A stretch of 64,000 nt of DNA, from assembly GCA_963849955.1 (NCBI GenBank), contig CAWKJU010000010.1, positions 62,001 through 126,000 of the forward strand, in the 5' to 3' direction. The translations under genes were made by a program, and so were the position numbers. The notes beneath the pieces are model-generated. The model saw only the letters and a list, made by a program, of their open reading frames with translations, was not told where the DNA came from and ran no database searches. Numbering within the stretch: the first letter of the stretch is position 1; every line of letters starts with the position of its first letter. This document shows, in pieces, positions 16,934-25,526 of the stretch. The stretch comes from CAWFGW01 sp963849955. GTDB lineage: Bacteria > Bacteroidota > Bacteroidia > Cytophagales > JAAEPT01.

Positions 16934-18706
16934 TTAAATTTTTGGAAATAATATAGTGAAAACTGAGCCAACTTCCAGTTGCGATTCTGCCTTAATTGTT
17001 CCGAAATGGTTTTCAGCGATTCGAGCACATATTGCTAACCCAATTCCTGTTCCTTTGTATTCATGACGTCCATGAAGACGCTGAAAGATGGTGAATATCT
17101 TATCTTTAAACTGACTGTCAAACCCAATCCCATTATCTTCAACATTAATTTGCCAATAATTATTATACATTGGCTTTTTTAGAGAGGTTTTCTTGGCTTT
17201 TACTGTTTTAAAAGTGATAGTGATTTCAGGTGTTATGTTTGGTTTTGCAAATTTTATTGAATTACTAATTAAATTTTGGAACAGTTGTTTTAGTTGGAAA
17301 AAATCACCTTTTATTTTTGGTAGTGTTTGATAAGAAATAACTGCTCTTTTTTCTTCTATACTCACAGATAAATCTTCTGTAATTTCCTTTATTACATCAT
17401 TTAGATCAATAATTTCAAACTCTCTTTTATTCCTTGATACGCGAGAATATTGTAATAGGTCATCTATCAATTTTTGCATTCTTTCAGCAGCATTTTGCAT
17501 CCGAAATATATAATCTCGTCCTGTATCATCTAAACTTTGACTGTATTTTGTTGCTAAACGATCGCCAAACGCTCTTACTTTCCTTAATGGTTCTTGTAAA
17601 TCATGACTTGCTACATACGCAAATTGTTCTAACTCTTCATTTGATTTTTTTAGTTCTAAATTTCTTAAGTCAATTTCACGTTGTTTATCTTTTTCTTCAG
17701 TAATATCTGAGAAAGTAATCACTAATCCATCACCTAGTTTTTTAAATATTAAATGACACCAAAAAGCATGTGAGTTAGAGGTTCTAAGATAAATAGTGTG
17801 TTCATTTATTGATGTCTCATTATTTATTATAGCGCAGTAAATGTCAAATAAGTCGCTGGTCATTAAATATGGAAGCGTAATAGACAATTTTTTTTGGGTA
17901 ACATTAGCACCTTCTTTTTTTAAAAGAATTAATGACTGTTGATTTATTGTGTTAATTAAAAAATCTTCGATTTTTCCGGATTTATTCGTCACGGAATTTA
18001 AACTTATAATACCGTTTGGCGAAGAGTCTAGAACACCTTTAAAAAGTAAATTAACTTCGGTGCTTTGATTTAATAAACCTGTGATTTTCAAAAACAAGAT
18101 AGCTACTATTATAACACTTATGATGGTTGAAAATAAAAAAGATACTGGTGTGAAAAAATCAGAACTCTCTTTCTTACTTTTTCTAATTTTGAGTAATCTA
18201 ATTTCTTCATCCATCATTTTATTAATAATAATAGTTACAGAATCACGGGTAAAGGATTTGCTATTTAAGTGGTCAAATAAATCGTTGCTATCAGTTGCTG
18301 TCATTTGTCCATCTTGAAAAAGTGAATCGGAAAGATTGGTGTAAACTTTAATGTATTTTGATAATTGCTCTAAATTTTTTAGTTGGGTGGGGTTGTCAGA
18401 GATAGCCTTTCTTAAGTCTTTTTTTTGAATTTCAAGCATGCTTACCTCATTATTATACATAACAATGTCGGTAGGGTTTTTACTGGCGAGTATTTTTATA
18501 GAGCTGATTTTTAAGTCTTTAACCAGTAGACCGATTTTTTGAATTTTTAACTTGACACCTTCAGTATGCGTTACCCAATTATCATAATACTTATAATCCT
18601 TGAAGTTTTTATACGAGAAAAAAGCAGAACCTATTAAGAGAAAAATCGCCAGCGATAATAATAAAAAATAAGTTCTTTTAGACATGTTATTATAATTCGA
18701 TTTCAT
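16934..18706 (-). CDS. Membrane sensor histidine kinase with extracytoplasmic helical sensor and PAS domain
   Basis: 590 residues. TM1 (about 13-31) and TM2 (about 188-208) flank a helical sensor region of about 155 residues that resembles CHASE3-type sensors. A PAS-like domain (about 218-335) and a short coiled coil follow. HisKA carries H368 in FAYVASHDLQEPLRKV, the phytochrome-kinase-like type, and the HATPase_c domain has NLISNSIKFA, VEDNGIGFD and GTGIGLAI. The upstream NtrC-type gene overlaps by 17 bases if this ATG is used; an internal ATG at 18685 (residue 8) would remove the overlap and is also plausible. The protein shares the operon with three receivers. Confidence 0.9.
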   Translation of the reverse strand: MKSNYNNMSKRTYFLLLSLAIFLLIGSAFFSYKNFKDYKYYDNWVTHTEGVKLKIQKIGLLVKDLKISSIKILASKNPTDIVMYNNEVSMLEIQKKDLRKAISDNPTQLKNLEQLSKYIKVYTNLSDSLFQDGQMTATDSNDLFDHLNSKSFTRDSVTIIINKMMDEEIRLLKIRKSKKESSDFFTPVSFLFSTIISVIIVAILFLKITGLLNQSTEVNLLFKGVLDSSPNGIISLNSVTNKSGKIEDFLINTINQQSLILLKKEGANVTQKKLSITLPYLMTSDLFDIYCAIINNETSINEHTIYLRTSNSHAFWCHLIFKKLGDGLVITFSDITEEKDKQREIDLRNLELKKSNEELEQFAYVASHDLQEPLRKVRAFGDRLATKYSQSLDDTGRDYIFRMQNAAERMQKLIDDLLQYSRVSRNKREFEIIDLNDVIKEITEDLSVSIEEKRAVISYQTLPKIKGDFFQLKQLFQNLISNSIKFAKPNITPEITITFKTVKAKKTSLKKPMYNNYWQINVEDNGIGFDSQFKDKIFTIFQRLHGRHEYKGTGIGLAICARIAENHFGTIKAESQLEVGSVFTILFPKI

Positions 18707-20072
18707 ATGCCTTTAACTTATTATATAAAGTTTTTCGGTCTATGTTAAGTGTCTGAGCTGCTTTAGTTTTATTGTAATTTACCTTTTTCAATACTTCTAT
18801 TATTGCTAATCTTTCAGCATTAATAGATGCTTTTTTTAAGTTGTTGTTGTCTATATTAGTGTTTACTCCTTCATTAATATTTAATGCGGGATGAATAATT
18901 TCTGAGGGTAAACATGAGAGTGAAATCAGGTCCTCTTGTGATAATAATACAGCCCTTTTCACAACATTTTGTAGTTCTCTTAAATTACCATACCATTGAT
19001 AATTTTCAAGTTTATTTTTCACATCTTCTCTAAACCCTGTAATGTTTTTGTTTAAAGTTCGATTAGCATTTTGTAAAAACACATGGGCAAAGAAAGTGAT
19101 GTCCTCCGGGCGTTCGCGAAGAGGAGACATTTCGATACTAAACTCATTTAATCTGTGAAAAATGTCCTCCCTAAATGTTCCTTCTTGAGCCGCTTTCTTT
19201 AAGTTCTCATTAGTAGCTACAATAACGCGTACATCAATGTTTATTTCTTTGTTGTCACCAATTCGTTTGATTTTCCGTTCTTGTAATACCCTTAGCAGTT
19301 TTATTTGATTGTCATAAGATAAGTTACCGATTTCATCTAAAAAAATTGTTCCTCCATTTGCTACCTCAAAACTACCTTTTTTATCATTTATAGCTCCAGT
19401 AAAAGAGCCTTTAAGGTGGCCAAACAACTCTGATCCCGCAAGATCTTTGGGTAAAGCACCACAATCTATTGCTATAAAGGGTTTATCCTTCCTGTTGCTT
19501 TTATGATGTATTGCTTTAGCTACAAATTCTTTCCCTGTACCTGTTTCCCCAGTAATTATTACTGACATGTCAGTTGGAGCAATAATATCAATATGTTTTT
19601 GGATTGTTTTGGATTGAGGGCTTGGTCCAAATTCAATATTTTGAGGAAGTGCAACTTTTACTTTCGCTGATGAAGTACGGTTAGACTCATCAGGAATGAA
19701 GTTTTTAGTTTTTTTGTCTTCAATAGCTTGTTTAATGGATGCGAGAATTTCATCAGGGAAAAGGGGCTTAGTTACATAATCTGATGCTCCATGTTTTAAT
19801 ATCTCAACCGCTGTTTTTAAATCGGAGTATCCAGTAATGATAATAGTGGCTGCTTCTGGATTTAATATGTTTATACGTTGAATAAGTTCTAAGCCCGTGG
19901 TGTCGGGTAATTTATAATCACATAAGATACCATCAAATTTTTCAGACTTTAGAAGAGACACAGCATCAGTACCATTATTTACGGAACTAGTTTCGTATCC
20001 TTTTTTGTTAAGAAATCTACTAAGAGTTAAACAAATATCTTTATCATCATCAATTATTAATATCTTTTCCAT
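18690..20072 (-). CDS. NtrC-family sigma54-dependent response regulator
   Basis: 460 residues. Receiver domain 1-120 with D52. AAA+ domain about 145-385 with Walker A GETGTGKE (175-182) and Walker B GTIFLDEIG (241-249). A Fis-type helix-turn-helix at the C-terminus has KTKAAQTLNIDRKTLYNKL. The sigma54-contact loop reads GSFTGA (222-227) rather than the usual GAFTGA. Such proteins use ATP to open sigma54 promoters when phosphorylated. It lies in the middle of the signalling cluster, 32 bases after the small receiver gene and overlapping the sensor kinase. Confidence 0.94.
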   Translation of the reverse strand: MEKILIIDDDKDICLTLSRFLNKKGYETSSVNNGTDAVSLLKSEKFDGILCDYKLPDTTGLELIQRINILNPEAATIIITGYSDLKTAVEILKHGASDYVTKPLFPDEILASIKQAIEDKKTKNFIPDESNRTSSAKVKVALPQNIEFGPSPQSKTIQKHIDIIAPTDMSVIITGETGTGKEFVAKAIHHKSNRKDKPFIAIDCGALPKDLAGSELFGHLKGSFTGAINDKKGSFEVANGGTIFLDEIGNLSYDNQIKLLRVLQERKIKRIGDNKEINIDVRVIVATNENLKKAAQEGTFREDIFHRLNEFSIEMSPLRERPEDITFFAHVFLQNANRTLNKNITGFREDVKNKLENYQWYGNLRELQNVVKRAVLLSQEDLISLSCLPSEIIHPALNINEGVNTNIDNNNLKKASINAERLAIIEVLKKVNYNKTKAAQTLNIDRKTLYNKLKAYEIEL

Positions 20073-20104
20073 AATGTTAGTTTTAAATCAATTATCTTGT
20101 TTAG

Positions 20105-20473
20105 TTAGCAGCATTCAATTATTATATTTCTAATTGTGGTCGAATCAAAAGGCTTTCCAATGAACGTGTGAGCGCCTAAGGTCAGGGCTTTGTCATTATA
20201 CTCTTTTGTGTTATACGCACTCATTACAACAATACTTGCATCACTATTTTGTTTTATTAAGTTGCGAATAGCGTCAAGACCATTACCATCTGGTAGATTG
20301 ATGTCTAAGAACACAATGTCATAATGATTTTCCGAAAACATTCTTATTCCTTCAGTAAGGGTTGATGCATATTGATTTTCTACTTTTAATCGTTTAAGTT
20401 GATACCCTAGAAGCATTCCTATTTCTTTTTCATCATCAATGATAAGCGCTTTATTAATAGTGTCTGTTGTCAT
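20105..20473 (-). CDS. Stand-alone response regulator receiver
   Basis: 122 residues, receiver domain only. The acidic pair is in LIIDDEKE, the phospho-acceptor is D57 in IVFLDINLPDGNG, the switch Ser is in VVMSAYNTKE and the Lys is in FIGKPF. It is the first gene of the signalling operon and resembles the receiver part of the downstream NtrC-type protein, so it may compete for or relay phosphate. No output domain. Confidence 0.88.
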   Translation of the reverse strand: MTTDTINKALIIDDEKEIGMLLGYQLKRLKVENQYASTLTEGIRMFSENHYDIVFLDINLPDGNGLDAIRNLIKQNSDASIVVMSAYNTKEYNDKALTLGAHTFIGKPFDSTTIRNIIIECC

Positions 20474-20484
20474 AAGCTTTCGTT

Positions 20485-21540
20485 TTAATTATTGATGTCT
20501 GAAAAGATTATGCTATTATCTGTGTCATTTTTAAGCGCTTTAATAAAAGTATTTTCAAGTATGGCCAATAATGCTTTAAAGCTATTCAATTTTGGGTCTT
20601 TTAGCGATCCATTTATAGGAACTTTGGTGGCAAATTGATTTTTTTTGTGATTTTTGAAAATATCAGCTATCAAGTCAGCACCTGCTTCTTTAAGAAAGCC
20701 TCCAAACGTTCGATCTTCTTCTTTCCATTTAAAAATTTTTAAATTTTTTATAATGGGTTTAACATATCCTTTAATTTCTGAATCATTAATAGCTAATTCA
20801 TGATAGAGGTTGAAATTACCACTCTCTGCATCAATGTTAGCACTGCTTCTTAAAAAATCGTTAAGAGCAACTATATCCACGTTTTCAAATGTAAAATTGT
20901 AATCAATATCAGGGACTTTCTTTAAAAAATTGATTTTGCCATTTGTGTTTAATTTACCTCCACCAATGGATGTGGCAGTAATTTTAAAGTTGGAAGGCAA
21001 TAACTCTTCTGTTGAAACAACATTACTCATATTAGCAAAATCAGCATTAAATTCTTTTAAAAATATTAATGTAGGATTTTTGGAATTGTAATCGTAGAGA
21101 AATATTTCTCCGTCTACAATTTTAAGATTATTGATTTGAATAGGTAGTAATGATTTTAATGGTTCTACCCAATTTTCATCATCTCCATATTGTTTCTCAT
21201 CCTCTTGCTTAGACATGATGAAATTAAGTGTTGGTTTAGTAAATACAAACTCCCCAACAATAGCACCATTAAATAAGGATTTCCATTCTAATGAGATGTC
21301 AATTTTATCAGAAGTAAAAAATGGTTTTTCAATGGAAGAGTTTCTTTTTGAGATAATTAATGAGTCAATCACATATGCCCCCCTGATTAGACTTATATCA
21401 ACATCATATACATGCCCTTTATATTCTTCCAAGTTAGCGAGAGTTTTATTTAAATAGGACTTGGCTATGTAAGGAAGCGCGATTCGAATTGCAATAAGTA
21501 TTACAATTATTGGAATTAATATCTTAAGTGATTTTTTCAC
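20485..21540 (-). CDS. DUF748-domain (AsmA-like) membrane-anchored protein
   Basis: 351 residues. One N-terminal membrane helix (about 7-25) is followed by a long beta-rich periplasmic region with the DUF748 pattern, for example SLEWKSLFNGAIVGEFVFTKP. The start codon is GTG: the nearest upstream ATG in another frame runs into a stop, and no in-frame ATG precedes the membrane helix. AsmA-like proteins are linked to lipid transport and outer-membrane homeostasis; the role of DUF748 proteins is not proved. The gene is 11 bases upstream of the receiver gene, so it may lead the signalling operon. Confidence 0.78.
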   Translation of the reverse strand: MKKSLKILIPIIVILIAIRIALPYIAKSYLNKTLANLEEYKGHVYDVDISLIRGAYVIDSLIISKRNSSIEKPFFTSDKIDISLEWKSLFNGAIVGEFVFTKPTLNFIMSKQEDEKQYGDDENWVEPLKSLLPIQINNLKIVDGEIFLYDYNSKNPTLIFLKEFNADFANMSNVVSTEELLPSNFKITATSIGGGKLNTNGKINFLKKVPDIDYNFTFENVDIVALNDFLRSSANIDAESGNFNLYHELAINDSEIKGYVKPIIKNLKIFKWKEEDRTFGGFLKEAGADLIADIFKNHKKNQFATKVPINGSLKDPKLNSFKALLAILENTFIKALKNDTDNSIIFSDINN

Positions 21541-21564
21541 GACAACATCTGTTATTTATATAAA

Positions 21565-21592
21565 ATTAGTGCTCAAATCCATGAGCACTAAT
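21565..21592 (-). terminator. Terminator after dps
   Basis: An 11-bp perfect stem (ATTAGTGCTCA / TGAGCACTAAT) with a 6-base loop. On the minus strand it is followed by a T-rich tract. It lies between the dps stop and the DUF748 gene. Confidence 0.8.
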
Positions 21593-21606
21593 GTTTTTCG
21601 TAGAAA

Positions 21607-22098
21607 TTATTCCCCTTTAAATGAAGAAATCATCCAATGTGTTTTTTCAAGTGAAAAAATAAATCCAATTAACATGTCTTCAGTAGCTGAATCTGATTCA
21701 TCAGCAGCAACGTTAGCAGCTTTATTTAAAATATTAATTAATGTTTCGTAATCAGATAGAATCACCTCAACCATTTCGTCAGTTTTTAAATTATCGGGAG
21801 ATTCTTTAATCATTGAAACATTCAGATAGTCACTATAGTTGCTATAAGGTGTGTGGTTGAAAATGCGGATTCTTTCTGCAATTTCATCAATTGTGGAATG
21901 AGCTGCATTATACTCGTCCTCAAATAAATTGTGTAACACAAAAAAACTTTCCCCAGTAACGTTCCAGTGAAAATTTCTTAGTTTTTGATAGAATAACTGA
22001 TAGTTTGATAATACTATGTTTAGTTGTTTAACAATTTTCTCAGTTTCTTCTTTACTAAACCCAATTCTGCTATATACTCTCTCAGTATTATTTTCCAT
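21607..22098 (-). CDS. dps: Dps family ferritin-like DNA-protection protein
   Basis: 163 residues. Ferroxidase-type residues are visible in NFHWNV (H44), VLHNLFEDEY (H56, D61/E62) and the DEIAERI helix. Dps forms a 12-mer that oxidises and stores iron and protects DNA during starvation and oxidative stress. The ATG at 22098 was preferred to a TTG two codons earlier. It begins 17 bases after the stop of the coiled-coil lipoprotein gene, so the two are likely co-transcribed. It is followed by a good terminator. Confidence 0.93.
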   Translation of the reverse strand: MENNTERVYSRIGFSKEETEKIVKQLNIVLSNYQLFYQKLRNFHWNVTGESFFVLHNLFEDEYNAAHSTIDEIAERIRIFNHTPYSNYSDYLNVSMIKESPDNLKTDEMVEVILSDYETLINILNKAANVAADESDSATEDMLIGFIFSLEKTHWMISSFKGE

Positions 22099-22115
22099 TA
22101 TCAATATTTTGTTGA

Positions 22116-22568
22116 TTATTTAGTTCGATTATTGAAATATTCTTCAATATCATTTTCAGTGGCAGCTACATTAGACTTGAAGTCTCTCAACTCTTCTTTA
22201 GCTTCTTTTTTTACTTTTTCCCAATTATCTTCAGTTGCAGCTGCAAGTTTGTCCGTTTGATCTTCTAAACTTTCTTTGTAAGCAATAAGTTTTTCCTTTG
22301 AATGCACAATTGTTTCATCAACATTTCCTCCAACGGCTTTGATTTTTTCATCTAAAGAATCTATTTCGCTTTCAAGCTTTTCGATTTCATATTCAAAATC
22401 ATTCATTAATGAATCACGTGAGTGATCAAAGGTTGGGGTGTTAACTGTGTCAGTTAACTCATAGTCATGCTCATTTTGCACTCTATTAGTGTTGTCTGAA
22501 CATGATATGATGAATGCTAAAGCAGTTGCTACTGCTATTACTGATGTTATTCCTACTTGACTCTGCAT
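22116..22568 (-). CDS. Small coiled-coil lipoprotein
   Basis: 150 residues. A hydrophobic N-terminus ends in FIISCS, a lipobox-like site with C23 as the possible lipidated residue. The rest is highly charged and helical, with heptad-like repeats (about 55-150). It has no enzyme motif. It is in the same transcription unit as dps and close to ytxH, so it is probably an envelope stress protein. It is not a recognised family. Confidence 0.7.
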   Translation of the reverse strand: MQSQVGITSVIAVATALAFIISCSDNTNRVQNEHDYELTDTVNTPTFDHSRDSLMNDFEYEIEKLESEIDSLDEKIKAVGGNVDETIVHSKEKLIAYKESLEDQTDKLAAATEDNWEKVKKEAKEELRDFKSNVAATENDIEEYFNNRTK

Positions 22569-22595
22569 ATCCGTAAATATATTTGTAATAAAAAT

Positions 22596-22652
22596 TAGTG
22601 TATTTATTCACTTAAAAATCATTGAGTGATAATTAAGTGAATAAATACACTA
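22596..22652 (-). terminator. Terminator after the YtxH gene
   Basis: A perfect 20-bp inverted repeat (arms begin TAGTGTATTTATTC and end GAATAAATACACTA) with a 17-base centre that can pair further. On the minus strand it is followed by ATTTTTATT. The hairpin is A/T-rich but long. Confidence 0.75.
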
Positions 22653-22668
22653 TATTCTAACCGTTAGA

Positions 22669-22929
22669 TTAGTTGATGTTATGTTTAATTTTATTGGTGC
22701 TTTCTTCAGCTTTATCTTCAGCTTTAGATGCTAAAGCGGCATAGCTTGATTTAACTTCATCTAACACTGATTCCACAGTCTTAGAAAGAGTATCTTTCAC
22801 TTCACCGCCTTTTTCAGAGATAAACTGTCTTGTTTCTTTACCACTTCTAGGTGCTAATAAAATTCCTGCTATAGTACCTACTGCTGCTCCGAATGCTACT
22901 GCTCCGAATATCTTCATTCCTGATTTCAT
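22669..22929 (-). CDS. YtxH domain protein
   Basis: 86 residues. One glycine-rich membrane helix (about 6-27) ends in LLAPRSGKETR, the YtxH signature, and an amphipathic charged helix follows. The family is associated with general stress in Firmicutes and is common in Bacteroidota next to holin-like and CsbD genes, as here. The molecular role is unknown. Confidence 0.87.
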   Translation of the reverse strand: MKSGMKIFGAVAFGAAVGTIAGILLAPRSGKETRQFISEKGGEVKDTLSKTVESVLDEVKSSYAALASKAEDKAEESTNKIKHNIN

Positions 22930-23087
22930 AATTATATTGTTTTAGATTAAATATTATTTTTAATTACTTTATAAACTTACAATTGTTGTTCCGTATTGAT
23001 AGAAGGCTTTAAATTCAAGTAAATGCCATTTTTAAAAAATATAGCACATAAAAGTGTGTATTAATATCCTCATATTGGGGATGTTGC

Positions 23088-23103
23088 TTACGCATGAGCG
23101 TAA
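23088..23103 (-). terminator. Short hairpin after the AI-2E permease gene
   Basis: A 6-bp stem TTACGC / GCGTAA with a 4-base loop, just downstream of the permease stop. It lacks a T run, so termination is uncertain. Confidence 0.4.
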
Positions 23104-23111
23104 ATAAATAT

Positions 23112-24185
23112 TTATCTGCCTATCTTTTTGTAGGGTTCTGGATGGGTTTCCATAAGATGAGCAAAAGGTTTTAAAATTTCAACATGGTTGAGAGTAATTC
23201 TAATGGTAGCTGCTACAGGTAATGCTAGAACCATTCCCACAATACCCCATATGCTTCCGCCAATAATTAAGCTTATTATAGCGACTAAAGGATTGATGTT
23301 TACTTGTCCGCCAATAATTTTAGGGGAAATAAAATTCCCTTCTAAAAACTGTATAAAGGTATATCCACCAAACACTAATACTGGGTAAATTATTGAATCT
23401 TTTGTAACTAAGGTGATAATCACAGTTATTATACCTCCCATGAGCGTGCCTATATAAGGTATTACTGTAAGTAAAGCAGTTAAAAAACCTATAACTAAAG
23501 CATGTTTTACACCTAAAGAAAATAAGAGAATAGAGTTTAACGTAGCTATCACAATTATAACTAACCCCATCCCGTAGATGTAGCTTTTAGTTACCTCTAT
23601 GATTTTATGAAAAGCATGGAAAATGTTGGACTGGTTATTTTTATTTGAAATTTCGTATATAAAACTTTTTAAGTTGTTACGATAAAGCAGCATTAAGAAT
23701 GTGTATATAGGGCATAAAGAGATGAAATTGATGATAGTAGTAGTAGAGTTGTAGGCCGATCCAATTACTACTCCCACTTGTTTGTAAATACTTCCCGAAT
23801 GATCTTTAATTTTATCAGCAATTTCATTTCTGTTATAATTAAACGTGTCTTCAGTCCACTCAATTAATTTGGAAGTTTGTGTTTCAAATTGTTCTGTTAT
23901 GCTAGGGAAATCTGACCAAAAACTTTTAAAGGCGATAGTAATTAAATAAAAAGCAAGTATTACTATTATTAAAAATAATAGAATAAGAATGGTTGATGAA
24001 GCAATTCGACCAATCCCTTTTTTTTCTAATTTGCTGGCAAAGGGATAAAGTAATAGCGAAATAAAAAAAGAGAACAATAAAGGAGATAGAATAAAAACAC
24101 CGACATGTAAAACATATCCCACTATAAATAAAATAACTACTGTTTTGAACAGTAGTTCTAGTTTTTTTTCGTGTTGGGCAACCAT
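23112..24185 (-). CDS. AI-2E family permease
   Basis: 357 residues with about eight membrane segments and the extracytoplasmic region between them typical of the family. The C-terminal half has the conserved LTVIPYIGTLMGG and NPLVAIISLIIGG segments. Despite the name, members are mostly uncharacterised exporters, and some act as Na+/H+ antiporters. It is preceded (7-base gap) by a small unknown gene and lies among stress genes. Confidence 0.88.
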   Translation of the reverse strand: MVAQHEKKLELLFKTVVILFIVGYVLHVGVFILSPLLFSFFISLLLYPFASKLEKKGIGRIASSTILILLFLIIVILAFYLITIAFKSFWSDFPSITEQFETQTSKLIEWTEDTFNYNRNEIADKIKDHSGSIYKQVGVVIGSAYNSTTTIINFISLCPIYTFLMLLYRNNLKSFIYEISNKNNQSNIFHAFHKIIEVTKSYIYGMGLVIIVIATLNSILLFSLGVKHALVIGFLTALLTVIPYIGTLMGGIITVIITLVTKDSIIYPVLVFGGYTFIQFLEGNFISPKIIGGQVNINPLVAIISLIIGGSIWGIVGMVLALPVAATIRITLNHVEILKPFAHLMETHPEPYKKIGR

Positions 24186-24192
24186 TTACTTT

Positions 24193-24504
24193 TTAGAATG
24201 AGCTTTTCGCGGCAAAAAATTTAGGAAGAAATAACCTTACCAAACGTACAATGGATGGAGTCTCTTTATTTTTAGTAACTGTTTTATAGCCCCAATTGAG
24301 TAGTTCAATTATAGAATAAGTTTTCAACTCTGCTTTATTCAATATAGGGAAAATAGACCTAAATTGATTTAAGATAAGATGGAGAGGATTAATTGATTTT
24401 TGAAGTGCTAAAATATCTTTTTTCAAAGCTAATTTCCGCATCTCAGACTTCTCTATCAATAGATATTCATATTGCTCCAGGGATTCTACATTAGTTATTT
24501 TCAT
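24193..24504 (-). CDS. Small basic hypothetical protein
   Basis: 103 residues, basic, mostly helical, without a clear signal peptide or membrane span. I do not recognise a family. It starts 4 bases after the stop of the holin-like gene and ends 7 bases before the AI-2E permease, so it belongs to their operon. In other Bacteroidota a small soluble protein often accompanies the holin-like and YtxH genes (general knowledge), which fits the context. Confidence 0.65.
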   Translation of the reverse strand: MKITNVESLEQYEYLLIEKSEMRKLALKKDILALQKSINPLHLILNQFRSIFPILNKAELKTYSIIELLNWGYKTVTKNKETPSIVRLVRLFLPKFFAAKSSF

Positions 24505-24508
24505 AATA

Positions 24509-24859
24509 TTATTCGAATATGTTTTTAATAAATGAATTCCGAATTGGTCTTCTTAATAATGGTTTTTTGAAAAGCACTAACAGTAATAGAATGAAGAGAT
24601 AAAAAAGGCTAATAATTCCAAAGCCTAAATAGATTTTACCTAGCATATAGCCTAAATAAAGTGCTACGGTAATTGTAGATAGAAAAAAAGTTATTCCTAC
24701 AAGTATATAAATAACTAATGCCCCTACAATATCACTATACTTTGTGCTAGCATATTTAACAGCTCTAACCTTTATAAGCTCGAGTTCAAGTTGGCTGATA
24801 TCTTTAACATCTGCACTAATACTGTCAAGATGTATTTTAATATTTTGTAAGTTCATCAT
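24509..24859 (-). CDS. Holin-like / DUF1469-type small membrane protein
   Basis: 116 residues. An amphipathic N-terminus (about 1-40) is followed by two membrane helices (about 44-68 and 76-95) and a basic tail (FKKPLLRRPIRN). The layout matches the so-called phage holin family proteins of Bacteroidota, which are chromosomal stress genes and not phage genes. It heads a three-gene unit with the unknown protein and the AI-2E permease. Confidence 0.7.
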   Translation of the reverse strand: MMNLQNIKIHLDSISADVKDISQLELELIKVRAVKYASTKYSDIVGALVIYILVGITFFLSTITVALYLGYMLGKIYLGFGIISLFYLFILLLLVLFKKPLLRRPIRNSFIKNIFE

Positions 24860-24874
24860 ATGTATTCAAGTTAT

Positions 24875-24914
24875 AAAACAAAACTGTATCTCCTAGGAGA
24901 TACAGTTTTGTTTT
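24875..24914 (-). terminator. Terminator after the CsbD gene (perfect palindrome)
   Basis: A 40-base perfect palindrome built of two 20-base arms meeting at TCCTAGGA, with T-rich ends on both strands. It lies 13 bases downstream of the csbD-like stop. A run of nine G (plus strand, 24915-24923) separates it from the gene. Confidence 0.85.
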
Positions 24915-24927
24915 GGGGGGGGGAAGA

Positions 24928-25119
24928 TTAAAGACTATCAATAAAATCTTTTACTTCGCTCTTAGATTTCCCTGTTTTTTTCTGAATATTACCAAGAAGT
25001 TCATCTTCTTGTCCTTCTGTGTAAGTAAGATCATCGTCAGTAAGCTCACCATATTGTTGTTTAAGTTTACCTTTGATTACATTCCAATTTCCTGATATTT
25101 TATCTGATGTTGCACTCAT
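24928..25119 (-). CDS. CsbD family stress protein
   Basis: 63 residues. The family pattern is clear: ISGNWNVIKGKLKQQYG near the start, DDLTYTEGQEDELLG in the middle and a helical end. CsbD-like proteins are small, soluble and hydrophilic; in Bacillus csbD is a SigB-controlled general stress gene. It is monocistronic here, with its own terminator, and lies at the upstream end of the stress block. Confidence 0.92.
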   Translation of the reverse strand: MSATSDKISGNWNVIKGKLKQQYGELTDDDLTYTEGQEDELLGNIQKKTGKSKSEVKDFIDSL

Positions 25120-25526
25120 TTTTTTAAGATTTAAGTTTTAAAATTTAACTCGACTTTTTATCAAGCCTTGTTTATCATAATACTAATATATTGCCAAGAG
25201 AGAATTGTAGGTTTATTCCTAATCAAGCAGGTTTTTTTTGTTTTAAAATATAAATTCTTGCACAAAGTGTAGAAGGAAGTACCCAAAAACGGTTAAATAT
25301 TAAATGACAAGCAAAATGGCACTATTGTGCATCTAGTTTGTCTTTTAGTTATTATACGTACAAATTGAGGTGTTTTGTTGTGGAATATAGTCCGAATGGT
25401 GGGGCTTTATTTGCTCGTATCATTGGGTTACGTTGTCACTATTTATCTAATAGGCAGTGTTTTGTGACTTGGTATAAGTTTTTCTAAAGCCTTTGAAAAA
25501 ATGTTAAACTATAAATTAATTAAAAT
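25120..25526. other. Intergenic region between csbD-like gene and beta-barrel gene
   Basis: 407 bases between divergent genes, so it should carry both promoters. A minus-strand stretch at 25182-25199 (TTGGCA, then TTAGTA) loosely resembles a sigma54 site about 65 bases before csbD, but the invariant GC of the -12 element is not present. No small gene, RNA or repeat recognised. Confidence 0.5.

Noticed and set aside
16930..17028. 33-residue N-terminal extension of the Rcp1-like receiver
   Set aside because: It overlaps the 3' end of the upstream kinase gene, and the ATG at 16929 gives a normal receiver start.
24509..24859. Prophage holin
   Set aside because: No phage gene is nearby; the gene sits with YtxH, CsbD and AI-2E stress genes, where such proteins are chromosomal.
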